Positions 10,851 to 22,700 of a stretch of DNA of 64,000 nucleotides are shown here, piece by piece. The notes below the pieces were generated by a model. It had not been told where the DNA came from. It saw only the letters and a list, made by a program, of their open reading frames with translations, and did not search any database. A program made the translations under genes and the position numbers. Source of the stretch: Spinacia oleracea (taxonomy: Eukaryota; Streptophyta; Magnoliopsida; Caryophyllales; Amaranthaceae); NCBI RefSeq assembly GCF_020520425.1, contig NC_079487.1, forward strand, positions 113,308,141 through 113,372,140, in the 5' to 3' direction. Every line of letters starts with the position of its first letter. Position 1 is the stretch's first letter.

Positions 10851-11443
10851 TAGTGAAAAATAAGGATAAGAAAGTAATTTAAGTAGTGAAAAGCCAAAAG
10901 CCAATCCTAAAAAGCTAGTAACACTAGCTTTTCATTTTTGGCGGAAAAGCTGGCTTTTCAGCCAACCAACAAGCCAGTTACCAAACACATTTTTTGGCTG
11001 TTTGACCACATTAAAAAGCCAAAAGCCAAAAGCCAATGAAAAAGCCAGTAAAAAGCTGGTTACCAAACAGGGCCATAATCTCAATTTTGGATTATTTCAG
11101 GATAATTCTAACTTTGGGAAATATTCTCAAAATAAACCAAATTATCACTTTTCTTGCCTACACTAATCCGTTTTAGGTCTATAATATACGAGGTATATAC
11201 AATGAATAGTGTGAATTGTTTTGAGAAAGTATCTCTTAAAGTCGGATTATTCTAAAATAATTTAAAATTGAGATTATTTTTAGAAAACTGGTAAAAGTTG
11301 AGATTATTCATGTCAATATTTCCTATAATGTAAACAAGACCCTATGTTTATTTTTTCAGTTTCTTTATACTTCGTATAATGTAAGACAAGTCTATGCTCA
11401 TTACGCAATAGTTTTAACACTCTAAACTCCCGTGGAAAATATA

Positions 11444-11788
11444 CTCCCTCCGAATCTAAATGTTATTTCTGTTTCCTTTTTTAGTGTCCCAAAATAATAT
11501 TCCCATTTCTTTTATTTCCTTTTTAATCTCTTCCTTGTAATTCTATTGGTTTATCAATAAAAAACCTTGTAGTTTCATTGGTTGGTTTAAGTTTGGATGG
11601 ATTAATGAGTTGGCATTTTTATTTCTTAAATTCTATTGGTTCAACTATTTTGTTTTCCTGTGAAAATGGAATAAAAAAGCAACAGTTCCCATAAAATTAC
11701 ATTAATAATAGTTAATCTTATAATGTTTCTTTTTCTTTAATAACCGTGTAAAATGACAAAAGGAAATAATATTTAGGTTCGGAGGGAG
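11444..11788. mobile_element. Stowaway-type MITE
   Basis: Inverted ends of about 27 bp start with CTCCCTCCGAA, with TA target duplications at 11442-11443 and 11789-11790. It sits about 0.5 kb upstream of the protease promoter. Confidence 0.9.
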
Positions 11789-11790
11789 TA

Positions 11791-12330
11791 TTAGTTACAC
11801 CGGGAAAAACAAGTATTTTTAGATGAAGGGATGTAATATTGGCAATATGGCAAACTAAAGGGACATTTTACATTTACCTCAAAGTCAAAGAAAACAAAAA
11901 AACAAAAGGGACATGGTAACATTTTAGGAAAATCTTGCGAAAACCATTAAACCACCGATTTCTGATTTGTCATTACCCTATTTATTCTCTCTCTTCATTC
12001 ACCCTTCCTCCTCACTATTCCAACACAAAAACCTTCTTCAGCAACTTTTTTACAGTCTGTAGTATTTGGAAACATCTGCATCATGGGAGATTGGGAGGCA
12101 AACTCACCCACCTTCCCAGAACAAACTTTCAAACACAATTTCTTTTTATTTGGTAACCCAAAGTATTTAAATATATATCAACAAAAATAAAATTAAAAAC
12201 CCTGTTTATTTTATTTCCAGATCCCTAGCTTTTCCTTTTTTCCTTCCTTTGGGAAAATCAAGATCTTTTCCCCCCAAATTCATCACCATTCACCAGCTGT
12301 TTTGTACCTTTCTTTACTCTCTGGTCCATC
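11791..12330. other. Upstream region of the protease gene
   Basis: Pyrimidine-rich, AT-rich DNA. The 73-codon frame at 11935-12156 has no recognisable domain and lies in what should be promoter sequence. Confidence 0.5.
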
Positions 12331-12340
12331 CTATATATAC
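12331..12340 (+). promoter_or_regulatory. Likely TATA box of the PCS1-type protease gene
   Basis: ctatatatac lies about 170 bases before the ATG, in a pyrimidine-rich context. A second candidate, ttataaataa, is at 12371-12380. Either would give a leader of roughly 100-150 bases. Confidence 0.55.
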
Positions 12341-12507
12341 CATCACCAAACCCACCTTCTCTTTCCTTTTTTATAAATAACTTCATTGCGTCATTTAATC
12401 AAACACCTTTCAAACACTCCAAAAACACCTACCAAATTTCAAAAATTCTCCCTTTTTCCCATATTTTTACCCTAAAATCATCTCAAAATTATTTTATAAA
12501 CCCATCA

Positions 12508-13836
12508 ATGGGTACTTCGAAATTTCAGCAAAATCGTCTTATTGTTCTTCTTTTCTATTTGATTCAAATATGCTCTGTTTTCGTCCTATCAAAACAGAGC
12601 AATCACAGCTCGCATCTCTCTCCTACCGTTATATTTGCGCTCAAAGCTCAGAAAATCCCATCTGGGTCAATCAGACGGCCAGCAAGTAAGCTCCCTTTTC
12701 ATCACAATGTTAGTCTTACAGTCTCTCTCCTAGTTGGAAGCCCTCCACAACCTGTTACAATGGTGTTGGATACAGGTAGTGAGCTCTCTTGGCTCCACTG
12801 TAAAAAGAACCCTGGTGTAAATTCCTTATTTGACCCTCTTCACTCTACTTCTTACTCTCGGATCCCATGTACTTCACCCACTTGTCAGGCCCGAACCCGG
12901 GATTTTAGTATACCCGCTTCGTGTGACCCGAACAGATTGTGTCACGTGTCTGTCTCCTACGCGGACTTCTCTTCTATGGAGGGAACGCTTGCTATGGATA
13001 ACTTTAAAATGGGCGGGTCGTCTATGCCCGGTATCTTTTTCGGGTGTATGGATCAAGGTTTTAGTAGTACAGATGCGGACTCGATGACCACAGGGCTATT
13101 GGGTATGAACCGTGGGTCATTATCATTTGTGTCTCAAATGGGTTACCCAAAGTTCTCATATTGTATTTCGGGTCAGGATGCTTCGGGTGTGTTGTTATTT
13201 GGAGAGGCTAATTTCTCTTGGCTTAAGCCAAGAAGTTACACTCCCATGGTAAAAGTTACTAGCCGTTTACCGTATTATGACCGTGTAGCATACTCTGTAC
13301 AATTTGAAGGGATTAAAGTCGGGGGTAAATTACTTTCTTTACCCAAATCAATCCTTCAACCCGACCACACCGGGGCGGGTCAAACCATGGTTGACTCAGG
13401 CACTCAATTTACATTCTTACTTGGGCCGGTCTACACCGCATTGAAAAATGAATTCTTGGCCCAAACAAGGAGTACGTTAAGGGTATTAGGAGACCCGAAT
13501 TACGTATTTGAAGGCGCAATGGATCTATGTTATCGGGTGCCCTTAGCTGAAAAGGCTTACCCGAATTTACCTATTGTGACACTAATGTTTCAAGGGGCCG
13601 AAATGAGTGTATCTGCAGAACGATTACTATATCGGGTTCCGGGAGAAGTTAGAGGATCCGATGGTGTGCATTGTTTTACGTTTGGAAATTCTGATCTACT
13701 TGGGGTAGAGGCTTATATAATAGGGCATCATCATCAACAAAATATGTGGATGGAGTTTGATTTGGTACAATCTAGGGTAGGGTTGGCGGAGGTTAGGTGT
13801 GATTTGGCCAGTCAGAGACTAGGATTGGGCCTCTAG
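12508..13836 (+). CDS. PCS1: PCS1-type pepsin-like aspartic protease
   Basis: An intronless gene of 442 codons. A hydrophobic stretch at residues 11-27 looks like a signal peptide or anchor, so the product should enter the secretory pathway. The two catalytic aspartates of the A1 (pepsin) family are clear: D88 in LDTGSELSW and D296 in VDSGTQFTF. Between them is the Cys-rich nepenthesin-type insert (residues about 112-155). The segment SKLPFHHNVSLTVSL and the overall length match what I know of Arabidopsis PCS1 (PROMOTION OF CELL SURVIVAL 1), an ER-retained protease that restrains cell death in gametophytes and embryos. No frameshift or missing catalytic residue is seen. Closely related nepenthesin-like proteases are the alternative. 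The stop is at 13834-13836. Confidence 0.88.
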   Translation: MGTSKFQQNRLIVLLFYLIQICSVFVLSKQSNHSSHLSPTVIFALKAQKIPSGSIRRPASKLPFHHNVSLTVSLLVGSPPQPVTMVLDTGSELSWLHCKKNPGVNSLFDPLHSTSYSRIPCTSPTCQARTRDFSIPASCDPNRLCHVSVSYADFSSMEGTLAMDNFKMGGSSMPGIFFGCMDQGFSSTDADSMTTGLLGMNRGSLSFVSQMGYPKFSYCISGQDASGVLLFGEANFSWLKPRSYTPMVKVTSRLPYYDRVAYSVQFEGIKVGGKLLSLPKSILQPDHTGAGQTMVDSGTQFTFLLGPVYTALKNEFLAQTRSTLRVLGDPNYVFEGAMDLCYRVPLAEKAYPNLPIVTLMFQGAEMSVSAERLLYRVPGEVRGSDGVHCFTFGNSDLLGVEAYIIGHHHQQNMWMEFDLVQSRVGLAEVRCDLASQRLGLGL

Positions 13837-15080
13837 AAATACTACATTTTTCTTTTTAAAGAGAATATATTTGTAAATGTGAAAATTACATGTTTGGCAA
13901 AGATATGGTGTGGGACTGTGGGGGTAGGAGCTTGGTTGAGACTTGAGAGTTTGACCAAACATGGCTTCATAAATATCTTGTTAGATTGGTAAGTACATAC
14001 AACTCTCTAGCTTTGTTTGGCATTTGCCAACTATACATGTGCTATATTAATGTACATTTCAAGTATTTACTTGTATATACGTACATAAGTAAGAGATTTT
14101 GCTAGTTACTCCATAAAATTTATACTTCATATTTTAGCAAAACTACTATCGGTTCAAATTATCAAGAAGTAAGCATAGACCAGAATCTGAAAAAGTAATA
14201 ATCATAAAACAAGTTATTCTAATTAAACAATCACTCAAGTATATTTGAGTGAAATAAGTATTAATGATTCTTGTGGAGTATGAGAAAATATTACTATGTA
14301 AATGCTTAAACCAACATGATTGGATCCCAACTTTTCTGGTATTGGAAGGTGAAATCTTTTTCACTAAGCCAAAATATTGATGGTGTCTTATGTGAATAAT
14401 ATCTCAATTTTTTACTCGGTATATTTTAATCCTCCGTATATGCACCAAATTCCAAAAACTTATTGTATCATTTGATACATGTCTAGATGTAAAGATACAA
14501 GTTTACATCCGGAAATAGCAAGGCTAAACACAAATTTGATTGCCCATTATAAAGTAGGCATAATCACTAGGAAAAATCAAATTCCAATAGTGAATTAATT
14601 TAAGTTAGATGTGTATGTTTTTGGTGTTTGTCACGTGTGCAGACCTTAAATTTCCTGATTGAACATCACCTTTTATTTCTACCTCCAATTCTTAATTATT
14701 GAGATACTAAAGTATTAGCTGATCGATTAGGTTTAGAGAAAAAGTAAAGTAGTACGTGTTGCTTGTTCTAAAGACATGCAAATAAAAGAATAGTACATGC
14801 AATTATTATTCATGTTGGTCGTCATTTACATCTCGTGGTTCCTGACCCAATAATAACCCATTTTCACTCTACCACCTCTCTCCTCATTCACCCAAAAAAT
14901 ACAATCAATTCTTAATGCTCCTACCTACTATACGGTATCTGTACCCCTAAAATTATGTTGCACCATCTTACAAATTCATATGCTCAAATACAAATTTACG
15001 GAGAAAAGGGATAGACAGTAGTCACAATATACATGTATCTAGAGTTAGTTTTTGTTTTGTTCACCCGATTTCTACTTTTA
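13837..15080. other. Intergenic, no gene seen
   Basis: Protease 3' flank followed by AT-rich spacer. No canonical AATAAA is seen close to the stop. The 72-codon minus-strand frame at 14146-14364 shows no domain. Confidence 0.5.
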
Positions 15081-15084
15081 TTTT

Positions 15085-15215
15085 TTTGTGCGATTGAATT
15101 ACAAGAGCAAATAAATTACAAATGGGGGCGGCCAGGCGGGAGAAATCGAACCTGAGATCTATTATAAACAGACTCTCAATTTTAAAACTTTTAACCACAC
15201 TAGATCAAGAACTCA
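15085..15215 (-). mobile_element. Candidate tRNA-derived SINE
   Basis: On the minus strand, a B-box-like GGTTCGATTTCTCCC (about 15137-15151) follows an A-box-like tagtgtggttaaaag (about 15190-15204) at tRNA-like spacing, and an A-rich stretch (aaaaaaataaaa) follows downstream. This layout suits a plant SINE. I could not identify target duplications. Confidence 0.4.
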
Positions 15216-15225
15216 TTGGTAATTC

Positions 15226-16236
15226 TACTTATTTAAGAAGTACTCCATATATTGGAGAGGATTATATGATGTCTGGTTGAGGGAGTAATGAGATATTGAC
15301 TAGTGCATATATAGAACGTATGAAATCATATTCCATCCTTGTTATGTTGTATGATGGAGTAGTACTTAATTACACCCATTTGTCTAAAATTAATCATGTT
15401 ATCTAATTTGTTCTACTTTTTAAACTTTACCGTGAAAATTAAAAGGAATGTCTTTATCATTTGATCTTTTATAAGAAGTTATCAACTCTGCTTATTTATT
15501 TACTTATTTATTTATTATCTTCATCAACTTCGCTTTCAACTTAACTAAATACTAATTGATCTAACGCATAAAAGTTCGTATTTTTTTATAAGAATTTACC
15601 AATATCGGGTAGATAAAGGTAGTAGTGGTCAAATCTGGTCAAGAAGTTGGCTTTGATATATTAACTCTGGACATAGTTTGGTCTTGATTTGAATGGGTTG
15701 CACTAGCTTAGCCATGCACTGTGCAGTAAAAAAGAATGAAATGCTAGAGATGTCACACATTCACAGAGACACAGACCTTGTGCAGCCCGTCCTTCTTGAC
15801 TGGGTTGGATACTTGGATCCAGTTGGCCCGTGGGCCCATACTCCATGTCTCCCTCATCCGGTTTGTTTGCTGTTTGTCTATTCACATATTTCAATCTTTT
15901 GAAAAAATGTTAAATACTAATGTCAAATACTCGTATCAACAAAATTAGAGAAAAGTTGGTATTTTATGAGAATTTAATACTAGGTAGAAACCTTTTTTTC
16001 TTGACAGAAGAATAGTAACTTTGTTTTTTGTTTCTATGAAACTACATTTTCACTTTTTTTTCCCAATATCAAAACTTATAACCTTATGGAGCTATTTCTC
16101 TTGCCTTATTTCCAATCTACTTAGTCTCCTGCACACATAATATGTTAATTCTTCTCCTTCTCAAGACGCATCCTACTACCCTTACCCTTACCCTTATCCT
16201 TATCCCTGCCCTTACCAAGAAACCTTGGATAGTTAA
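15226..16236. other. Intergenic, no gene seen
   Basis: AT-rich spacer. A short (CCCTTA)n-like run at 16179-16214 is not the plant telomere unit. Frames at 15693-15902 occur on both strands and match nothing. Confidence 0.5.
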
Positions 16237-16440
16237 CACCACCCTCGGGTGGCGTGCCGCTCCCGGACGACGTTCTAGCAACCCTTGCATATTTTCCACT
16301 ACACCCGGGCCTAGGAAGTGTAGCGCACCCTTGCATATTTGACACCACCTGTAGGGGTGGCGCGCCGCTTCTAGGCGACGACCTAGCAACCCTCACATAT
16401 TTTTCACTACACCCGGGCTTAAGAGGTGTAGCGCGTCGCT
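16237..16440. repeat. Two tandem copies of a GC-rich unit of about 108 bp
   Basis: The blocks starting near 16247 and 16355 share ggtggcg, gacgac, ctagcaaccct and ctacacccgggc in the same order, with moderate divergence. The GC content is unusual for the surroundings. The short frames on both strands here come from the repeat. Confidence 0.75.
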
Positions 16441-16564
16441 GAGAAGGGGACACCCCCACGATATTCCATTGTTGATTCATGTCATGATATGTGGCTTAGT
16501 TTTACTGCTGGCCGCCACCAACCTACCGCACCCTCCTCCTTTATCCGGACTTGGGACCGGCAGA

Positions 16565-16648
16565 GAATGCCGCATACGCGACACTCACAAGTGAATGCCA
16601 CATACGCGACACTCACAAGTGAATGCCACATACGCGACACTCACAGGC
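16565..16648. repeat. Three copies of a 28-bp tandem repeat
   Basis: Units begin at 16565, 16593 and 16621; each contains gaatgcc and atacgcgacactcaca. Only one or two bases differ between units. Confidence 0.9.
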
Positions 16649-16984
16649 GGAGTTGCAGTAAAGATGAAATTATTAAAAAATACGGTTTTTTCATGAAATG
16701 CCCCTGAGGTTTAACGAAATGCACCAAATACACCCGCGTCTTTCGAATCACATATTATACCCCTAGTTTTTCCGTACTGTTCACCAAATACTCTTGATTT
16801 GACCTTCCGTTAGTCCTCCGTTAAGTCATGTTTATAATTCACCAAATGCCCTTATTTATAAACTTATAGCCTAATATACACCTAGTTGTAAACTTAATTG
16901 CTCCAAGTACCCAAATCTGCAAAAGCTTTACAACAAGTGTGATCCTAATTTGGCTGTCTCTAGCTCCCCTACCTTCAACTGCTA

Positions 16985-17165
16985 CTCCTTAGCGAGCTTC
17001 TTAAGGCATGCAAGTTCTATGTCTTTGCACATTTTCTTCTTGTACATTTCTGCGAATGTGATGGGCTCTTTTAGGATTGGCTTTTCTCCTTCTCTAATTG
17101 CCAACGGATATACTTTCGCCTCTGCTGCTGATTTTGGAACGTTGCTATATTGATAACTTGCTGTT
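16985..17165 (-). pseudogene. Coding-like segment captured inside the Mutator-like element
   Basis: On the minus strand an open frame of about 57 codons runs to a stop just before 16985. It contains [20 protein letters not shown] and [19 protein letters not shown], with the codon usage and composition of a real protein C terminus. I do not recognise the family. No start codon or full gene is present, so it is probably a fragment carried by the transposon. Confidence 0.4.
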
Positions 17166-17681
17166 GTCTGAGTTCACAACAGCCTGATGGTCTGCATTCT
17201 TGAATCTCCCATTGCTCAAATACTTCCAACCCCCAAATTTAAAAGAGGAAAAAAATACAATATAAGATGATTGGAATCGTAGTAAGAAAAGAATAATCAA
17301 GTTTCTTGGACTTAAATTGTATTGATAAGATTCTTAAGAACAATTTGTCTGCTTAATTGAATAAGACAAGAACAACAAAAATATAACCAGCAAACAACAT
17401 TCCACGATTTTAACTGTTAACATACCACATTCGATTCATTGCGTTCACTTCCATAAAGGAATCAACATTCCTATGATCAAATTGTACCAACTTACTCGAA
17501 TTTACATTTCGAGTTACCACCACCACCCCACCCCCAGAAAAAGAAACCAACAGCAATAACCAATTAATGAATAATTAATACAAACAAATACCTAACCAGC
17601 CAATTCTAATTAATTATTTCCGTTTAAAAAAATACTTGTGCATCAGCCAGAGCAGCCATTAGTAACGACAATTTCATTCAA

Positions 17682-17927
17682 TTACACAAACCCTCCAAGC
17701 CCAATTTCAACTACCAAAGCAGTCAATGTATCCTTCGACATCCCCAAAGACGGCGGCGACGGAACATAATTCACGCCCACTGGTGGAACAGCCGCTGGAG
17801 GTCCAGGCGGTATGACGACGGTTGTTCCAGAAGGAGGCGCTGGCGGCGCATCCACTGTTGCATTATCTGCCGAAATCAACGAAAAATCTCCGATGGCGGC
17901 GTAGCCATCGGCAAAAAGTGCCTTCAA
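17682..17927 (-). pseudogene. Pro/Ala-rich frame with leader-like upstream sequence inside the Mutator-like element
   Basis: An open minus-strand frame rich in Pro, Ala and Val (VDAPPAPPSGTTVVIPPGPP). It has no ATG in frame at its start. The sequence upstream (to about 18056) is pyrimidine-rich like a transcript leader, and an out-of-frame ATG opens only a short peptide. It might be a captured 5' part of a wall-protein-like gene. The function cannot be stated. Confidence 0.35.
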
Positions 17928-18410
17928 AAAAAGGAGAAGAGAGAAAGTGTGTGTTCCTGTCTAAAGTTGCGACTCTTGCAGATCTACCCAGATTTTTTAG
18001 GTTTCGAGTAAATTCAAGTTTGAGGAAGAACAAGGGAGAGGAGAGAGAAAGATGAGAATTTTTTATTTTTTTAGAATTTCTGTCAAGAAATTACAATTAA
18101 ATCGCGCCAAACACAAATTAAGGGTAAAATGGTAAAACACAGCTAACGACGGACTAAGGTCTCTTAACGCCAGGTGCATCTCATGAACAGTATAGAGAAA
18201 TAGGGGTATAATATGTGATTCAAACGACGCGGGTGTATTTGGTACATTTCGCCAAACCTCAGGAGCATTTCACGAAAAAACAGTAAAAAATATGTCATAA
18301 ATGAAATTAATAATAAAAAAAAAAACTGGCAAAAAATTGCATTAATATTTCCAAAATTTTCAAAAAAAGCATCGTATCTTCTGTTATCTAAATCGAAACG
18401 GTACGTTATA

Positions 18411-18731
18411 CTCCCTCCGTATTTATTTAAGAGATACTTGGGCGGGCACGTGTATTAACAAAAAGAATTGAATGCAGTAAAATAATAAAGTATGTGGGAT
18501 TGAGTAGATATTTTAATAAGTAAACAAGTGGGGACCATGTTATTTTGGGGTTAGGAGGTGAGGTGGGGTTATGAAATTATTTGTTTAATAGGATGGTGAG
18601 TCATTGGGTAATTTAGATGTGTTATTTAATTAGATGGTGGGGTTGATAAGTTATTAAAAGTGACAAGTGTATTTATTAAATAAATACGACCGGTAAAGAC
18701 AAGTGTATTTCTTAAATAAATACGGAGGGAG
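18411..18731. mobile_element. Stowaway-type MITE
   Basis: Ends CTCCCTCCGTATTTATTTAA and its inverse at the right, with TA duplications at 18409-18410 and 18732-18733. 321 bp. Confidence 0.9.
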
Positions 18732-19708
18732 TATGAAGTAAGAAAACTTCAAATTTTTATAACAAGGAAAAAAACTGTTAAAAAACTCTGGAGTCTGGAC
18801 AATTGGAGCTGACGAAAGACTTCCCGAGGCAAAGGGTTGGGCGCAACTCGGTCTCCGATTCCCAACGCGTCCTAGTCACACGCCGGTTCTCGCCGTCTTC
18901 GGCTTCTTCTACAATTCCAAACCTCCAAAAATAAAATCCTTTTAGCTTTAGTTGCATTTGTAATTTAGGATTTTGTATATTACCAAAAAAGTTAAAAAAA
19001 ACCTGATCAAAAGTCCGTTTGATAAATTGTGAGCTCGTTTGTTCGATTTTTGCACACGATTTCTGATCAAATTATCGTAAGTGAATCTAATTTTCATTTT
19101 CTTGTTTAAATTTGTTTGATTTTGTCTTATATTTGTTTGATTTTTAGGGTTGTTATTATGTGAAATTATGGGGGAAAAATTAGCGTTATGCTTATATGTT
19201 TTTCTTCAATTGAGAAACGTTTTAGTTGTAGAATTAAGAATTTGAGTTCTGTTTCGTAATTTTAGGATTTTGTCTGTAAATTCATGTCTTTGAATATTCG
19301 CGGCTTTATGATTTTGTAGGTTTCGTTATGAATTAGGCCCTATTTCGAAATGGAAACCGTTTCTCTCTCCTCTGAAGCTACTTAATTTGGGGTTTTATTG
19401 ATCCTTTTGGTATAAGTTTCGTGATGATAAAGATCATTAATTTGTGATTAATTACTTGAAGGGGTTCTCCTTAAGAAGGGGGAAACAGGGTTTTAGTGGG
19501 AATGTGGGATATATCTGGGTTTCCAGTATTTTATTTATGTAGAATGCATATAATTATGAGAGTGTGTGTTGGGAAACAAATTATTGAATGCTTTTAACCT
19601 TATTTTGACACTTTTCTTGTTATTTGTGGTAGTCTTTTGAAGAGAAGCTGTTCATACAACCTACAGAAAATTTCATCATTGGAATTCTTTTTGTGAAGTT
19701 ATACGATC

Positions 19709-22700
19709 ATGAGTTTTGTTTTTAGGGGAACTCGAGCTGATATTGAGAATGCATTTCAAGGAATAATCCCTGAACGGCGGGTGGTAAATTTCTTATAGCT
19801 TGCTTTCAAATTGGATATCGTTGTTTTAGCAAAACTCTAGTTTAAGTCGGGTATATAGCAAGATGGTTAAGGTTTCCCACGCCTCTTTAGTTGGCACCCC
19901 GTGTCCCCTTAATAGTTAGTTGTCGACTACTCGACCCTGTGTATGAATGCCACTGATAAAATTGCCCTGATCTTGTTTTCACCCTTGTCTCACCTGACAT
20001 GTGTCTGATATCTAACCCTATAACTAATTTTTTTTTATGATAACTAATTTGAACATCTGTTCTGTCTCTTGTTTTTTTTTATTATCAGCGCATTCATGCA
20101 GCACGACCAGTGAATACAAATTCACTTGCTTTCCTTGTAACTGGTACTGTCTTTGCTCTTTGTATTATTTGCAGCTTCGGCTATTGTTTGTTTATGTCTC
20201 TATTAAACAACTTTGGATTTGGCCAATTCTCTTACTATTTTATTTGTTGCAGTACTTTTGCTCTTCATGATACTAAATTCCCACCAAATGTCACCGAATT
20301 TTTTGGTAGATATGTTTCTGATTTGCAAGCTGAATTTTGTTTGTACTTACTAAACTTGGTTGTTTCAAATTGTGATATGGTGTTATCGTTTTGAATATTT
20401 GTGAAGCTCTGGCTGGTATTTGGCTTCTTTTTGATGGCTACTAGCCTAAGAATGTATGCAACATGTCAACAACTTCAAGCACAGGCACAAGCACATGCTG
20501 TAGCAGCCAGTGGCCTACTTCGCCATACTGAGCTCCGATTGCAGATGCCACCCTCTATTGCATTTGCCACAAGAGGACGTCTGCAGGGCCTTAGGCTACA
20601 GCTTGCCCTTCTTGATCGGGAGTTTGACGATTTAGGTATAGTGAGTTACGTTGTCTTATGCACTCATTTTAACTGGTGGAATTATGTTCATGATTCATTG
20701 ATTGTTTAAATTCGTATTGAATCCCAATTCCTGGCTACTGCTACTTTTTCTTCCCCTATACGTTTGCTTTTATTTTATTGTTCTTACTTGTGAAATCGAA
20801 TTATCTTTTTGTGTCGTATTGTTGCAGATTATGAAACTTTAAGAGCGCTGGATGCTGACAATGCACCTTCAGTTCCTTCAATGAGTGAGGACGAAATAAA
20901 TTCTCTCCCTGTCCACAAGTATAAGGTTACTGGTATAGACAGGTGATAATTAACCCATCTTCTCCTCACGAAGTATATGCGTTTGTATGTTCAAATGTAT
21001 ATGTTTGATGCACTTTTCTCTTGAACAAGTGTATTGGAATTTTAGAGTCTCTTCCAAATTGTGGCCTTCTTTTGGTTCTGAATATGCATGTATTGTTTTG
21101 TGGAAAATGACATACACATGCCAACTGCTATATTTTAAGTACCTGCTGACATATCTACCTATCTAGTAATGTAATTTTTCCAAAGATAGCTTTGTTGGTT
21201 GCAAGGCTTTATTGCTTAAAGTATATAATCTATTGGCAGATCAGTTAATTGCAAAGCATATGACGTTAATCCTGCTGTCTGTGTTTTGCAGCATGGCAGT
21301 TCAACAAACTAAAACCCTAATGATGTCTGATTTGTGCTTATGCCGATCTGATAAGCAGTAGTTATGTCTGTCTCTTTTCTTTTGATACACGATTCCTATA
21401 TAAATATAGTAGTGATGTATACTCCCTCCGTATCTTTTTAGGAGTTACATGTTGACCGACACAAGTATAAGAGATGAGAGTTGAATGCAGTATAATACTA
21501 AAGCAAGTCGGGGAGGAAGTAATAAACAAATAGAAAAAGATAGTTGGATAAGTATTTCAATCAAAGAAGAGGGAGTTTATTGTAGTAGTGGTTCGGTGGT
21601 TCCCATAGGAAAGTAAGATGCCTCGTATATTAAATAATTGGGGAGTGGGGTAGAAAACTTACAAAAATAGAAATGTAGCCCTTAAATAAATACGGTCATA
21701 AGTGGTATATGTAACCCCTAAAAATATACAGAGGGAGTATCACTCTTTTGCAAAATTTGGAATGTCTTTTATGGTTGCTGAGAGTTGTGTCTGGTGTCTT
21801 GGCTGAAGCCGGCCTGATAGATGTGAAGGACAATTGGGAGAGGAAATTTAGGGCGTCACTACTGGTACTGGCTTGTGACTAGTAAAATATGGAGAAATCC
21901 TTCTGAAATCTCATTTTGATAAGAAATCAGTGACGCCATGATAAAATGTCATTGGGTCTGAATCATAGCTTATCTGTGTAACATGAATTTCATAGAACAA
22001 ATACTGACTTACGATTACTTCCATATGTGAACTGCGACAAGGTTTATAACAAACATCATGTTATTGCAGAGAATAAAACCCATAATTTGTCCTGGTGTCT
22101 CTTTGGGGAAAAGAAACATCAAATGATAGCTGCCACAATCTTCTTTTTCATTTAATTTTCACTTGTGTGCATGTACATCTCAGTTTCCGTTTTGAAGTTT
22201 ATACCTGTATTTGGAGGATGAAGATTAAAAACTTAAGCGAAATGTATCATACACTAACAATTGCTCTCTTTATGATTGCTGTCAATATGCATGTGATATT
22301 CATTATTGCCAAACATGTACTAAATCTGTTTTCCAGCCAATCTCAACAGAGGCCACCCATGTTAATGTTCCGGATGGAAATTTACTTGTTTGCTTGTTAA
22401 AATTTGCTGGCTTGTGCATATTAAATTGACAAACTTTTATCTTTTGAAATAGTGATATGGTAGCAAAGAAGCAGGCATCATCTTCTGCATCTTCTGAGGT
22501 ATTCTTCATTAGTGTGCTTTCTATTTGTTGGCTTGAACTCTGTGAGATCTTCTGTAGAAATGGCTATTTCAGGTTCGCCACACCCTGCTCAATTGTGAGC
22601 GAATTTCAAATTTGCGCCTTACATTAGAAATAGTGGATCACCACACATCTAATTAAGACGAAGATCAACTTCTGCGTATTCAGTAGTTTAATAGACCTTG

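Larger units (their letters stand above)
8949..11074. mobile_element. MITE with GGCCCTGTTTGG ends, swollen by heptanucleotide arrays
   Basis: It begins ggccctgtttggcaa and ends with the inverse ttaccaaacagggcc. Subterminal regions repeat ttggctgttggctg-type motifs on the left and their complements (aaaagccaaaagcca) on the right. The flanking triplet ata occurs on both sides, which would suit a Harbinger/Tourist-type 3-bp duplication, though TTA/TAA is usual; hAT is the alternative, but no 8-bp duplication is visible. The interior is almost entirely A/T heptamer arrays. Confidence 0.7.
8900..11323. mobile_element. Non-autonomous Mutator-like element hosting a second transposon
   Basis: The inverted ends both carry a block reading acatgaataatctcaa close to their tips: left about 8900-8940, right about 11285-11323 on the other strand. 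Flanking 9-mers tataatata (8891-8899) and tataatgta (11324-11332) match at 8 of 9 positions, as expected for an aged Mutator target duplication. There is no transposase. Most of its length is the nested MITE at 8949-11074. Confidence 0.6.
16683..18283. mobile_element. Non-autonomous Mutator-like element (Pack-MULE candidate)
   Basis: Long inverted ends of about 150 bp: left from 16683, right ending 18283. Both read gaaatgc[c/t]cctgaggttt and ccaaatacacccgcgt. A perfect 9-bp target duplication, taaaaaata, lies at 16674-16682 and 18284-18292. Long TIRs with a 9-bp duplication are diagnostic of Mutator-like elements. There is no transposase. The interior carries exon-like sequence on the minus strand near 16990-17160 and a Pro/Ala-rich frame at 17682-17927, possibly captured from host genes. 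Confidence 0.88.

Noticed and set aside
11935-12156. 73-codon frame before the protease gene
   Set aside because: Lies in promoter sequence upstream of the TATA candidates; no recognisable features.
15693-15902. Open frames on both strands in the protease-SDIR1 spacer
   Set aside because: Short, no domain, both strands open over the same interval.
16179-16214. CCCTTA-type hexamer run as an interstitial telomere
   Set aside because: The plant telomere unit is CCCTAAA; this run is short, imperfect and of a different unit.
21291-21330. Extra SDIR1 exon after a cag acceptor in intron 5
   Set aside because: The joined exons already give the full family length in frame, and the segment has no donor or homology to the family.
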